From NCBI GenBank assembly GCA_023458055.1, contig JAEXAW010000007.1:1-42219 (forward strand): 42,219 bases of DNA, read 5' to 3'. The DNA is from Pseudomonadota bacterium. GTDB lineage: Bacteria > Pseudomonadota > Alphaproteobacteria > Sphingomonadales > Sphingomonadaceae. The notes beneath the pieces were generated by a model. The model ran no database searches. It was not told the origin of the DNA and saw nothing but the letters and a program-made list of their open reading frames with translations. Positions within the stretch are counted from its first letter, which is position 1. The number at the start of each line of letters is the position of its first letter. Shown here piece by piece: positions 8,826-16,777 of this stretch. A program made the translations under genes and the position numbers.

Positions 8826-9521
8826 TCAGTTTTTAATCGGCGCGTTGAGATCCGTCGAAATCGGCGCGACCGGAACCGCTGCTTCGCTCAATACCGGCGG
8901 GATCGGCTTATTGTCCGCAAGGATCGACGCCTGGACGATGCGCGAGGGTGCAACCGGCGGCTCGCCGCGACGGATCGCATCAACATATTGCATCCCCGAA
9001 AGCACACGGCCGAATGCCGTATAGTTGCGGTCAAGGCTGAAGCGCGGCTGGAAGACGATGAAGAACTGGCTGTTGGCGCTGTTGGGATCGGTGGCACGCG
9101 CCATCGAAACGGTCCCGCGCACATGCGGATAGGCGTTAAATTCTGCCGGAAGGTCGGGAAGCTGCGATCCGCCCTGCCCCGTGCCGGTGGGGTCGCCGCC
9201 CTGTGCCATGAAACCTTCGATCACGCGGTGGAACACAATGCCGTTATAAAAGCCGGCGCGGGTCAATTGCTTGATGCGTTCGACATGCTGCGGCGCAATG
9301 TCGGGGCGCAGCTGAATGATGACGCGGCCACCAGTTGAAAGATCGAGCACCCATTGATTTTCCGGAACCGCAATCCCCGCAGGCGGAATCATCGCCAGGG
9401 ACGCGACGGGCGCAGGCGCTGTCGCAGGCTCACCATTCTTGCCGAACAGCGGCAGCGAACTGCACGCCGTCAACGCGATCAGCGCAGGAATAAGGAAGAA
9501 CGGCTTGCGGTTAAGCTTCAT
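8826..9521 (-). CDS. Peptidyl-prolyl cis-trans isomerase, cyclophilin-type lipoprotein
   Basis: A 231-residue protein with a lipoprotein signal peptide whose lipobox 'LTAC' places the acylated cysteine at residue 20. A proline/alanine linker follows, then a cyclophilin domain from about residue 56. The active-site motif 'FHRVIEGFMAQGGDP' (97-111) is intact, followed by 'NSQFFIVFQP'. It should catalyse proline isomerisation during folding of envelope proteins and be anchored in a membrane facing the periplasm. It sits between coaD and queA in a same-strand run. The 140-bp gap from coaD leaves room for its own promoter. Confidence 0.93.
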   Translation of the reverse strand: MKLNRKPFFLIPALIALTACSSLPLFGKNGEPATAPAPVASLAMIPPAGIAVPENQWVLDLSTGGRVIIQLRPDIAPQHVERIKQLTRAGFYNGIVFHRVIEGFMAQGGDPTGTGQGGSQLPDLPAEFNAYPHVRGTVSMARATDPNSANSQFFIVFQPRFSLDRNYTAFGRVLSGMQYVDAIRRGEPPVAPSRIVQASILADNKPIPPVLSEAAVPVAPISTDLNAPIKN

Positions 9522-9661
9522 TATATGGGTCCATCATTGTTCATGGGCATGCGGGAGCTTTCCTCCCTTTGCGGCCCAGCGATTAACCGAGGATGAGCGC
9601 GCTGTCTATCGCCCGCTGCGATGCGGGAGGGCAAATATGCAAAAAGATGGTGGCATAAGGT

Positions 9662-10171
9662 TCAGCGGTCACCCTTGAGGCCAAGTTCCCGCACCCGCGC
9701 TTCGACCTCGCCCGCGACGGTGGGCGTCACAAACTTGCCGATCGGCCCGCCATAGCTCGCAATTTCCTTGACCAGCCGCGAGGCAATCGGCTGGAGACAA
9801 ACATCAGCCATGAGGAAGATGGTTTCGACGCTGGCGTCAATCTGCTGGTTCATCCCCGCCATCTGATATTCATACTCAAAGTCGGCGACCGCGCGCAAAC
9901 CGCGCACGATCACCCGCGCGCCCTCGCGATTGGCAAAATCCATCAACAGCGCATTGAAGCCGGTGACCTCGATATTGTCGCCCAGCCCGACAATCTCGCG
10001 CTTGACCATCGCCATGCGCTCGTCATCGGAAAACATCGGCGATTTGGAAGGATTGGTGGTGACGCCAATGATCAGCTTGTCGACCAGCTTCGCGCCGCGC
10101 CGGATGATGTCGATATGCCCGAGCGTAATCGGATCAAAAGTGCCTGGATATACGCCGATCCGTTGTGCCAT
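9662..10171 (-). CDS. coaD: Phosphopantetheine adenylyltransferase
   Basis: A 169-residue nucleotidyltransferase with the signature 'GVYPGTFDPITLGHIDII', containing the T/HxGH ATP-binding motif, and the C-terminal 'PIASRLVKEIASYGG' segment. CoaD adenylates 4'-phosphopantetheine to dephospho-CoA, the penultimate step of coenzyme A synthesis. Length is normal for the family. The start at 10171 fits the family N-terminus. It lies one base past the ispA stop, so translational coupling within the operon is likely. Confidence 0.96.
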   Translation of the reverse strand: MAQRIGVYPGTFDPITLGHIDIIRRGAKLVDKLIIGVTTNPSKSPMFSDDERMAMVKREIVGLGDNIEVTGFNALLMDFANREGARVIVRGLRAVADFEYEYQMAGMNQQIDASVETIFLMADVCLQPIASRLVKEIASYGGPIGKFVTPTVAGEVEARVRELGLKGDR

Positions 10172-10172
10172 C

Positions 10173-11111
10173 TTATCGGTCCCTTTCCACCACATAAAGC
10201 GCAATCGCGCGCAACAGGTCGGCTTCATTGCCAAAGCCTTGAATATGGCCAATCGCCTGTTCGACCAATGCCTGCGCCTGTTCGCGGGCGCGCTCGATTC
10301 CCATCAGCGAAACGAAGGTTGCCTTGCCCGCCGCTTCATCCTTGTGAACCGCTTTACCGGTCGCACCGGCATCCCCTTCGACGTCGAGAATATCATCCGC
10401 AATCTGGAAAGCGAGGCCAATGTCGCGCGCATAGCCGCGCAGCGACGTGCGCCCTTCCGGCGGCACCCGACCCAATATCGCGCCGGCCTCAAGGCAAAAA
10501 CCGATCAGCGCGCCGGTCTTCAGTTGCTGCAAGCGCGTGACTGTGGGGAGGTCGAAAGGCTGGGCCGCGCTTTCCGCCGCCAGGTCCATCGCCTGCCCGC
10601 CGACCATGCCCTGAAGACCGGCCGCCCGCGCAAGCTCAAGTACAAGTTCTGCACGCACAAACGGATCGCTATGGGTAGCCTCGTCCGACAGGATTTCAAA
10701 GGCCAGCGCCTGCAATCCGTCGCCTGCCAGCACGGCACTCGCTTCATCATAGGCGCGGTGCACGGTCGGCTTGCCGCGCCGCATATCATCATCGTCCATG
10801 CAGGGAAGATCATCATGGATCAGCGAATAGACATGGACCGCCTCGATTGCGGCGCCGACACGGAGCGCTGCTTCACGATCAACATGGAAGAGCTGGCTTG
10901 ATGCCTGTACGAGCAGGGGCCTCAGCCGTTTGCCGCCATCCATCGCCGCATGGCGCATCGCATGATAGAGCCGGTCACGCGCATCCCCCGGCGGGGTCAG
11001 CAGCCGATCAAAGATACGGTCGATGTCGGTGGCAATCGCGCCGAGCGCAGGGCTGAGAAGCCCACGCAGATCATCGGGTCGTCCGCCGCTTTCGTCATCA
11101 TTGGCGGGCAT
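10173..11111 (-). CDS. ispA: Polyprenyl synthetase, farnesyl/geranylgeranyl diphosphate synthase type
   Basis: A 312-residue isoprenyl diphosphate synthase. It has 'GGKRLRP' (59-65), the first aspartate-rich motif 'HDDLPCMDDDD' (99-109) and the second, 'QIADDILD', near 245. These bind the Mg-diphosphates of the allylic substrate and isopentenyl diphosphate. The short-chain type is expected to make farnesyl diphosphate for ubiquinone side chains, undecaprenyl lipids and carotenoids. Exact product length (C15 or C20) cannot be fixed by reading. It follows xseB by 12 bases and precedes coaD by one base. The xseB-ispA linkage is widespread in proteobacteria. Confidence 0.94.
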   Translation of the reverse strand: MPANDDESGGRPDDLRGLLSPALGAIATDIDRIFDRLLTPPGDARDRLYHAMRHAAMDGGKRLRPLLVQASSQLFHVDREAALRVGAAIEAVHVYSLIHDDLPCMDDDDMRRGKPTVHRAYDEASAVLAGDGLQALAFEILSDEATHSDPFVRAELVLELARAAGLQGMVGGQAMDLAAESAAQPFDLPTVTRLQQLKTGALIGFCLEAGAILGRVPPEGRTSLRGYARDIGLAFQIADDILDVEGDAGATGKAVHKDEAAGKATFVSLMGIERAREQAQALVEQAIGHIQGFGNEADLLRAIALYVVERDR

Positions 11112-11123
11112 GGCGAAAACGCC

Positions 11124-11396
11124 TCAGGCCGCGTCGAACGGCGTGGTGCCGGTGGGCTTGCCACCCGCATCAAGGCTGATCTTGTCGATCCGCGCCTGCG
11201 CCGCGTTCAACCGCGCCTCGCAATGCGCGCGCAACGCATCGCCGCGGGCATAAAGATCAACCGATTCGTCGAGCGGTACATCGCCGCGCTCCAGCTTGCC
11301 GACAATGGCTTCCAGTTCGGCGAGGGCCGTTTCAAAGCTCAGGCTGGCAATATCAGCGGCAGGGGTGGAAGCTGCATTGGTCATAAGGGCAAGCAT
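11124..11396 (-). CDS. xseB: Exodeoxyribonuclease VII small subunit
   Basis: A 90-residue, largely alpha-helical protein with the XseB signature 'SFETALAELEAIVGKLE' followed by 'GDVPLDESVDLYARGDAL'. XseB partners the XseA catalytic subunit to degrade single-stranded DNA; xseA is not in the window. Two in-frame ATGs, at 11396 and 11384, are possible. The upstream one has AAGG close by, so it is used here with modest preference. It is the first gene of the run leading into ispA and coaD. Confidence 0.92.
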   Translation of the reverse strand: MLALMTNAASTPAADIASLSFETALAELEAIVGKLERGDVPLDESVDLYARGDALRAHCEARLNAAQARIDKISLDAGGKPTGTTPFDAA

Positions 11397-11656
11397 TGGC
11401 CTTAGCGCAAGGCGCGGTCAAGCGGGCATGTTCGATTTGCTCCTTATTGTTACGGGTAGTTGCAACCTTAAGCCCAAGCGGGCAGCGAACGTGCGCGATT
11501 TTGGCTGAAGTCAGGCAGGCAGACGGACAGCCAATCCCCTCATAGTGCGTGGGTTCATCCGTGTCTTGCCGCATTTCTGTAGGACAGGCTTTTTTAGACG
11601 GCTTGATCGTCGCGCCGTAATGCGCAACACGAGCTTCAAGAGGGATACAAGCACCC

Positions 11657-12307
11657 ATGTTCATTGGTCATTTTGCTCCTGCCTTTGCTGCCGCTGCCGC
11701 CAGTTCAAAAGCTCCACGGCTGGGGACGTTGTTTGTTGCCGCGCAGCTCATAGATCTCGGCTTTTTCACGTTGGTTCTGGCCGGCGTAGAGAAATTGCGA
11801 CTGGCGCCGGGCAATGGCACGTTGTTCCCGGTTGACCTCTATCATATGCCTTATACCCATAGCCTCTTAGGGGCGGCGGTGTGGGGCATAGGCTTCGCGC
11901 TGCTGTTGCGGATGCGGGGGGCAAGTTGGCACGCCGGTCTGATTGGCGGGGCCGTAGTGGTGTCACACTGGTTTCTCGATTGGCTGGTGCATATCCCCGA
12001 CCTGACGCTGCTGGGGAGCCCGCCCAAGTTGGGGCTCGGCTTGTGGCGGCACCCAATGATTGAAATCCCGTTGGAGCTCGCGCTCACCTTTGGCACGCTC
12101 GGCTGGTGGGCGAAGGCGAGCGGCGCATGGCAGCGGGCACGCGGCCGCGTGCTTATGCTGGCAGGAGTTTTACTCGCCGTGCAACTCATCAACTGGTTCG
12201 GCCCCGCACCCACCGATGTCCGCCTTGCCATGCCGCTGATGGCGCTCGGAACCTATGCGCTGCTCATCTGGCTCGCTTATCGCGTCCGGCCTACGCAAAC
12301 CCCCTAG
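11657..12307 (+). CDS. Multi-pass membrane protein, metal-dependent hydrolase-like
   Basis: A 216-residue hydrophobic protein with about five or six membrane segments. Polar residues sit at the membrane interface in patterns such as 'MPYTHSLLGA' and 'SHWFLDWLVHIPDL'. These resemble the His/Asp arrangement of membrane-bound metal-dependent hydrolase-like (YdjM/DUF457-type) proteins, but the match is by impression. A GAGGG ribosome-binding site precedes the ATG. It ends 33 bases before purL on the same strand and may share its transcript. The substrate is unknown. Confidence 0.7.
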   Translation: MFIGHFAPAFAAAAASSKAPRLGTLFVAAQLIDLGFFTLVLAGVEKLRLAPGNGTLFPVDLYHMPYTHSLLGAAVWGIGFALLLRMRGASWHAGLIGGAVVVSHWFLDWLVHIPDLTLLGSPPKLGLGLWRHPMIEIPLELALTFGTLGWWAKASGAWQRARGRVLMLAGVLLAVQLINWFGPAPTDVRLAMPLMALGTYALLIWLAYRVRPTQTP

Positions 12308-12339
12308 CCCTTTGGGCCCGCCCTCGCTAAAGGGCGGCC

Positions 12340-14541
12340 ATGACCCAGCCCGCTGCCAAAATCACCCCTGAAGTCGTCGCCGAACATGGGCTTAGCCCGG
12401 AGGAATATCAGCGCGTGTTGAACGCGCTCGGGCGCGAGCCTAACCTTACCGAACTCGGCATTTTTTCGGTGATGTGGTCGGAGCATTGCTCGTATAAGTC
12501 GAGCCGGATTCATCTGAAGAAGCTGCCCACCGAAGGCCCGCAGGTGATTTGCGGTCCCGGCGAAAATGCGGGCGTCGTCGATATTGGCGACGGCCAAGCC
12601 GCGATCTTCAAGATGGAGTCGCACAACCACCCAAGCTACATTGAACCCTATCAAGGCGCGGCGACGGGCGTCGGCGGCATCTTGCGCGACGTCTTCACCA
12701 TGGGCGCGCGGCCGATGGCCAATATGAATGCGCTGCGGTTCGGGCGTCCCGATCATCCCAAGATGCGCCACCTCATCGACGGCGTGGTGCGCGGTATCGG
12801 CGGTTACGGCAATTGCGTGGGTGTGCCCACCGTTGGCGGCGAGGTCAATTTCCATCCCGCCTATGACGGCAATATCCTTGTCAACGCGATGACGGTCGGG
12901 ATCGCCGACACCGACAAGATTTTCTATTCCGCGGCCTCGGGCGTCGGCAATCCGATTGTGTATGTGGGTTCCAAGACCGGTCGCGACGGTATCCACGGCG
13001 CCACCATGGCGAGCGCCGATTTCGGCGAAGATGCGGAAGAAAAGCGCCCGACCGTGCAGGTCGGCGATCCCTTCACCGAAAAATTGCTGATCGAAGCCTG
13101 CCTCGAACTGATGGCATCCGACGCCATCGTCGCGATTCAGGATATGGGCGCGGCGGGGCTCACCTCTTCTTCGGTCGAGATGGCGTCCAAAGGCGGCGTC
13201 GGCATCCATCTCGAGATGGACAAGGTGCCGCAACGCGAAACCGGCATGACGGCATATGAGATGATGCTGTCGGAAAGCCAGGAGCGCATGCTCATGGTGC
13301 TGAAGCCGGGACGGGAGGCATTCGCGGAAGAGATTTTCAAGAAATGGGAACTGGATTTCGCGGTTATCGGGCATGTTACCGATACGGGCCGCATGGTGCT
13401 GGAACATAAGGGAGAGATTGTCTGCGATATTCCGCTCGCGCCGCTGGCGGATGATGCCCCGGTTTATGACCGTCCCTATTTAAGCCGCGAGGATTACAAG
13501 GCTTGGGCCAAGGTCAAGCCGCTCGGCGACATTCCGCAAAGCACGGATATCGGTGCGGACCTTCTAAAACTCATGGGTTCGCCCGACATCGCCTCGCGCC
13601 GGTGGATCTGGGAGCAATATGACAATAAGGTCGGCGGCGACACCGTGCAGGCCCCCGGCGGTGACTCAGCGGTCGTGCGCGTCCATGGCACGCAAAAGGG
13701 CATCGCAATCTCGACCGATTGCTCCCCGCGCTATGTTTATGCGGACCCCTATGAGGGCGGCAAACAGGCGGTGGCGGAATGTTACCGCAACCTGTCGGCA
13801 GTCGGCGCGACTCCGCTCGCAATCACCAATTGCCTCAACTTTGCCAACCCGCAGCGCCCCGAAATCATGGCACAGATCGTCCACGCGCTCGATGGTATGG
13901 CGGACGCCTGCCGCGCGCTGGACTTCCCGATCGTCAGCGGCAATGTCTCGCTCTACAATGAATCAAAGGCGACCGGCGGCGGCTCCGCCATTCTGCCCAC
14001 GCCCGCAATTGGCGGCATCGGCTTGCTCGGCGATTGGTCGAAGAGCGCGACGGTGGCGTTCAAGACCGAAGGGGATGCGATTTTTGTCATCGGCGACAAT
14101 GCGGGGGATCTCGGTCAATCGCTGTGGCTGCGCGAATTGCATGGCCGCGAAGAGGGCGATGCGCCAGCCGTCGATCTTGCCAAGGAGCTGGCGCATGCCG
14201 AGTTCGTGCGAAGCCTCATCGCCGCAGGCAAAGTGAATGCGGTGCACGACATCTCCGATGGCGGTCTTTTGGTAACAGTCGCCGAAATGGCGCTGGCCGG
14301 AAAACTGGGTTGTACGCTCGACCCTATCGGCGATGCGCTGGCCGCATTCGGCGAAGCCCAGGCGCGCTATATTGTAACCGCTCCGACGGACGATTTTGCT
14401 GATGATGCCGGCATTCCGATAACCCGTATCGGCACGGTCGGCGGCACCGCGCTCAAGGCTCCCGGCTTGGACGTCGCGCTTGCCGACCTGCGCGCCGCGC
14501 ATGAAGGATTTTTCCCCAAATTGATGGCAAACGAGGTTTAG
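12340..14541 (+). CDS. purL: Phosphoribosylformylglycinamidine synthase subunit PurL
   Basis: A 733-residue small-type PurL: 'MWSEHCSYKSSRIHLKKLP' near the N-terminus, 'KMESHNHPSYIEPYQGAATG', and 'GGVGIHLEMDKVP' are family hallmarks. With PurS and PurQ (not in this window) it converts FGAR to FGAM using ATP and glutamine-derived ammonia in purine synthesis. Length is typical of the separate-subunit enzyme rather than the roughly 1300-residue fused form. Both halves of the duplicated AIRS-like fold are complete. Confidence 0.97.
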   Translation: MTQPAAKITPEVVAEHGLSPEEYQRVLNALGREPNLTELGIFSVMWSEHCSYKSSRIHLKKLPTEGPQVICGPGENAGVVDIGDGQAAIFKMESHNHPSYIEPYQGAATGVGGILRDVFTMGARPMANMNALRFGRPDHPKMRHLIDGVVRGIGGYGNCVGVPTVGGEVNFHPAYDGNILVNAMTVGIADTDKIFYSAASGVGNPIVYVGSKTGRDGIHGATMASADFGEDAEEKRPTVQVGDPFTEKLLIEACLELMASDAIVAIQDMGAAGLTSSSVEMASKGGVGIHLEMDKVPQRETGMTAYEMMLSESQERMLMVLKPGREAFAEEIFKKWELDFAVIGHVTDTGRMVLEHKGEIVCDIPLAPLADDAPVYDRPYLSREDYKAWAKVKPLGDIPQSTDIGADLLKLMGSPDIASRRWIWEQYDNKVGGDTVQAPGGDSAVVRVHGTQKGIAISTDCSPRYVYADPYEGGKQAVAECYRNLSAVGATPLAITNCLNFANPQRPEIMAQIVHALDGMADACRALDFPIVSGNVSLYNESKATGGGSAILPTPAIGGIGLLGDWSKSATVAFKTEGDAIFVIGDNAGDLGQSLWLRELHGREEGDAPAVDLAKELAHAEFVRSLIAAGKVNAVHDISDGGLLVTVAEMALAGKLGCTLDPIGDALAAFGEAQARYIVTAPTDDFADDAGIPITRIGTVGGTALKAPGLDVALADLRAAHEGFFPKLMANEV

Positions 14542-14555
14542 TCCGGCACCGTCAT

Positions 14556-14646
14556 AAGCACGCACAAAGCCGCAAAGCCGCGAAGATGTTGCGGCACCGC
14601 GCGGTTAATACTTTTTGTGTCTTCGTGGCTTCGTGCGAGAATTAAG
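14556..14646. repeat. Inverted pair of GTGTCTTTGCGGCTTTGTGCG-type repeats
   Basis: Two copies of one repeat lie head to head. Copy A at 14556-14588 is on the minus strand (core GGCTTTGTGCGTG) and copy B at 14611-14646 is on the plus strand (core GTCTTCGTGGCTTCGTGCGAG). They can pair into a long imperfect hairpin immediately after purL. A third copy follows the GxxExxY remnant at 14908-14943. From memory, repeats of this type often border GxxExxY genes in unrelated bacteria; that is recollection, not a search result. Confidence 0.75.
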
Positions 14647-14661
14647 CCTTGTGGAGCGCCG

Positions 14662-14907
14662 TTGGCGATCAAATATAAAGATGTCATGATCGAAAACGCT
14701 TTTCGTGCTGACATATTGGTCGAAGGCAAACTGCTGCTCGAGTTAAAATCGACAGAACGACATATGCCAGTACATGCGAAGCAACTGCTAACTTATCTAA
14801 GGTTGCTAGAGCTCCCGCTTGGTCTGCTTATGAATTTCGGTGCCGCAACTTTTAAGGAAGGCGTGCGCCGAATCGCAAATAATTACTACGCCAACCCCGC
14901 CAGCTAA
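14662..14907 (+). pseudogene. GxxExxY-family PD-(D/E)XK-like protein, N-terminally truncated
   Basis: The frame encodes the C-terminal two thirds of a GxxExxY protein: 'FRADILVEGKLLLELKST', which carries the Asp and Glu-x-Lys residues of a PD-(D/E)XK nuclease-like core, then 'HAKQLLTYLRLLELPLGLLMNF' in two pieces and 'FKEGVRRIANN'. The N-terminal helices holding the GxxExxY motif itself, about 45 residues, are missing. Upstream in-frame sequence runs directly into repeat copy B. Codon use looks more A/T-rich than purL. It is most likely a decayed, horizontally acquired gene, although an internal ATG at 14686 could still produce a short protein. Confidence 0.75.
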
Positions 14908-14943
14908 AATCTTTGTGTCTTTGCGGCTTTGTGCGAGCCTTAA
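14908..14943 (+). repeat. Third copy of the GxxExxY-flanking repeat
   Basis: The sequence CTTTGTGTCTTTGCGGCTTT followed by GTGCGAGCCTTAA begins within two or three bases of the GxxExxY stop codon. It is in the same orientation as copy B at 14611-14646. Similarity between B and C runs across about 30 bases with a few substitutions. Together they form direct repeats bounding the truncated gene. Confidence 0.75.
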
Positions 14944-14954
14944 AAGCCGCCCGG

Positions 14955-15824
14955 TCAGGCCGCCTTCTTCAGCAAATCATAGGGGTCCACATCCGCTGCG
15001 CGCCAAGTTGCGTGCGCTTGGGCGTAATGGCGCGCTGGGGTGATATTCAAACGCCGGCGCGCTTCGTCGAGCGGGAGCGCGAGCAGATCGGTGATTGATT
15101 CTTCGACCAGCCGCGGACACGCCTTGCCGAGGCGCTGGCCTTCGCGAATGGCGCGCAGCACCGGAGCGCTGCTTTTGACGGTCTGCTTCATATTCAGCCC
15201 CGCCATATAGCCGATGAACAAGTTCGCAAGGCTCGGCTGCTGACTATAGGTGAAAGCCAGAACGCAAGCTTCGCCCAGCGCATCACGGCCATAGCCCGTC
15301 AGCACATGGAGAAGATCGTGCGTGTCGCGCGCGCGTTCCGAATACCATTCAACCTGATCGTCGAACACCGGCCGGTCGCCGCGGGATTTGGCATATTCAT
15401 CGACCAAGCCCTGCGCGCTCAGCCCTTCGGCCTCCATGAAATCGCAATAGGCGTGCGCCAGTGACCCTTCCGGCAATCGGCGCAGCGCGGCATGATCGTC
15501 AAGCAGAGGCACAAGGCTCGGTTCCGCGGCGCGAATCGCATTGCCCTTGTCACTCACGCAAAAGGCGGATGCCGCATCAAAGAAGCCGCGCCAGGGCAGC
15601 GCTTCAAAAATATAGAAAACTTCCTCGGTGCGCTCTTTGTCTTTCAACAATTCGCGGAAATGGTGCCACGCTTTGGCGGGGCGCATCAGCGGTATCTGGC
15701 GCGCCGGATCGCGCAGCGGAATATCCCGCAGCGCAACCTTCGCGGCCGCAGCGGGCGCCGTTACGATGTGTGACGCATCCGCGTAATCGTCAGGTCTGGA
15801 AAAATCATGCTGCAAACTATCCAT
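14955..15824 (-). CDS. Coq4-family ubiquinone biosynthesis-like protein
   Basis: A 289-residue protein whose C-terminal half matches the Coq4 family. The metal-binding motif H169-D170-x2-H173 ('HDLLHVLTGYGRD') is followed by Glu185, the HDxxH-x11-E pattern known from Coq4. Coq4 supports ubiquinone synthesis and has been linked to C1 decarboxylation/hydroxylation of the ring. Many alphaproteobacteria carry Coq4-like proteins near TetR regulators, but none is adjacent here. A perfect palindrome (15844-15859) lies directly upstream. It is longer than the minimal family because of an N-terminal extension of about 60 residues. Confidence 0.85.
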   Translation of the reverse strand: MDSLQHDFSRPDDYADASHIVTAPAAAAKVALRDIPLRDPARQIPLMRPAKAWHHFRELLKDKERTEEVFYIFEALPWRGFFDAASAFCVSDKGNAIRAAEPSLVPLLDDHAALRRLPEGSLAHAYCDFMEAEGLSAQGLVDEYAKSRGDRPVFDDQVEWYSERARDTHDLLHVLTGYGRDALGEACVLAFTYSQQPSLANLFIGYMAGLNMKQTVKSSAPVLRAIREGQRLGKACPRLVEESITDLLALPLDEARRRLNITPARHYAQAHATWRAADVDPYDLLKKAA

Positions 15825-15843
15825 GGCTATGACCTGACGGTTA

Positions 15844-15859
15844 TTGACATTGATGTCAA
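15844..15859. promoter_or_regulatory. Operator-like palindrome TTGACAT-TG-ATGTCAA
   Basis: A perfect 7-bp inverted repeat with a 2-bp centre lies 20 bases upstream of the Coq4-like gene. Its minus-strand TTGACA could act as that gene's -35 hexamer, so a bound protein would block transcription. An extra TTGACAT half-site occurs at 15878-15884 towards bfd. Size and symmetry fit a TetR-type operator; the regulator is unknown. Confidence 0.6.
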
Positions 15860-15932
15860 CATCGCACGCTCGCTAATTTGACATAGCTCCCGCACAAATA
15901 AAAATTCGGTAAGCGCGGTCCAGTTTATTGTT

Positions 15933-15951
15933 GCAAATGATTATCAATAAC
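15933..15951 (+). promoter_or_regulatory. Fur box upstream of bfd-bfr
   Basis: GCAAATGATTATCAATAAC matches the classical 19-bp Fur consensus at 14 of 19 positions by my own alignment. It is embedded in a wider inverted repeat (TTATTG at 15925 and CAATAA at 15945). It lies about 40 bases before the bfd start. This predicts iron-responsive control of the bfd-bfr pair by Fur or a related regulator. The direction of control is not determined by sequence. Confidence 0.75.
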
Positions 15952-15991
15952 CATAGGTCGAGGATGTTCTCTCCTGAGGAGTCGGCCTCTT

Positions 15992-16243
15992 ATGATTGTT
16001 TGCAATTGCAACTTCATCCGCGAACGTGATCTGCGCGAAGCCGTGCGTAACGGCGCGAGCCGGGCGCACGAAGCCTATGCGATGTGCGGCGGCAAGGTCC
16101 AATGCGGGCAATGTCTGCCCTTTGCCCGAGAACTCATCGCCGATGAAAAGGCCAAGTTGGAGGCAGATGCACCCTGCCCCTGTGCAAATCGTCAGGAGGC
16201 TGATATCCTCCCCTTTCCCGAAATGCGGCTGAAGCGCGCCTGA
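15992..16243 (+). CDS. bfd: Bacterioferritin-associated ferredoxin
   Basis: An 83-residue [2Fe-2S] protein with the Bfd cysteine pattern C4-x-C6 and C38-x2-C41 ('CNC' and 'CGQC'). In characterised systems Bfd donates electrons to bacterioferritin to release stored iron. Length is slightly above the common 64-70 residues because of a C-terminal tail containing further cysteines ('PCPCAN'). It is placed 40 bases before bfr and shares the Fur box. Confidence 0.93.
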   Translation: MIVCNCNFIRERDLREAVRNGASRAHEAYAMCGGKVQCGQCLPFARELIADEKAKLEADAPCPCANRQEADILPFPEMRLKRA

Positions 16244-16283
16244 TCGCTCGTAAGGCCCATCACAACCAACAGAAGGACGGGCC

Positions 16284-16763
16284 ATGAAGGGCGACGACAA
16301 GGTCATCGAATTTCTCAACATCGCGCTCAAGAACGAGCTCACCGCGATCAACCAATATTGGCTGCATTATCGCATGCTCGACAATTGGGGGATGAAGCGC
16401 CTTGCCGCATTCGAACGCGAAGAATCCATCGACGAGATGAAGCATGCCGACCAGTTGGCCGAGCGCATCCTGTTCCTCGATGGCCTGCCCAATTTCCAGC
16501 TGCTCGGCCGTCTGCGCATCGGCGAAAATGTCCAGGAAGTGTTGGAGGCCGACCTTGCGCTCGAACATGAGGCGATCCCGTTGCTGCGCGATGCGATCGA
16601 ACATTGCGAGAAGGTGCGCGATTATGTCAGTCGCGACCTGTTCAACTCCATCCTCGAAAGCGAAGAACATCATGTCGATGAACTGGAAACCCAGCTTTCG
16701 CTGATCGAGAGCATGGGCATCCAGAATTATATCCAGCTCCATTCCAAGCCCGTTTCCGAATAA
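16284..16763 (+). CDS. bfr: Bacterioferritin
   Basis: A 159-residue four-helix ferritin. All ferroxidase ligands are at canonical positions: E18, E51, H54, E94, E127 and H130, plus the haem-coordinating M52. It should form the 24-subunit haem-containing shell that oxidises Fe(II) and stores it as mineral. AAGGAC precedes the ATG. Immediate linkage to bfd makes a complete iron storage and release unit. Family, length and residues are all regular. Confidence 0.97.
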   Translation: MKGDDKVIEFLNIALKNELTAINQYWLHYRMLDNWGMKRLAAFEREESIDEMKHADQLAERILFLDGLPNFQLLGRLRIGENVQEVLEADLALEHEAIPLLRDAIEHCEKVRDYVSRDLFNSILESEEHHVDELETQLSLIESMGIQNYIQLHSKPVSE

Positions 16764-16777
16764 GGCGCTAAACGACA

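Noticed and set aside
12304..13407. Long minus-strand frame opposite purL
   Set aside because: Antisense shadow of purL; His/Ala/Arg-rich composition typical of such shadows.
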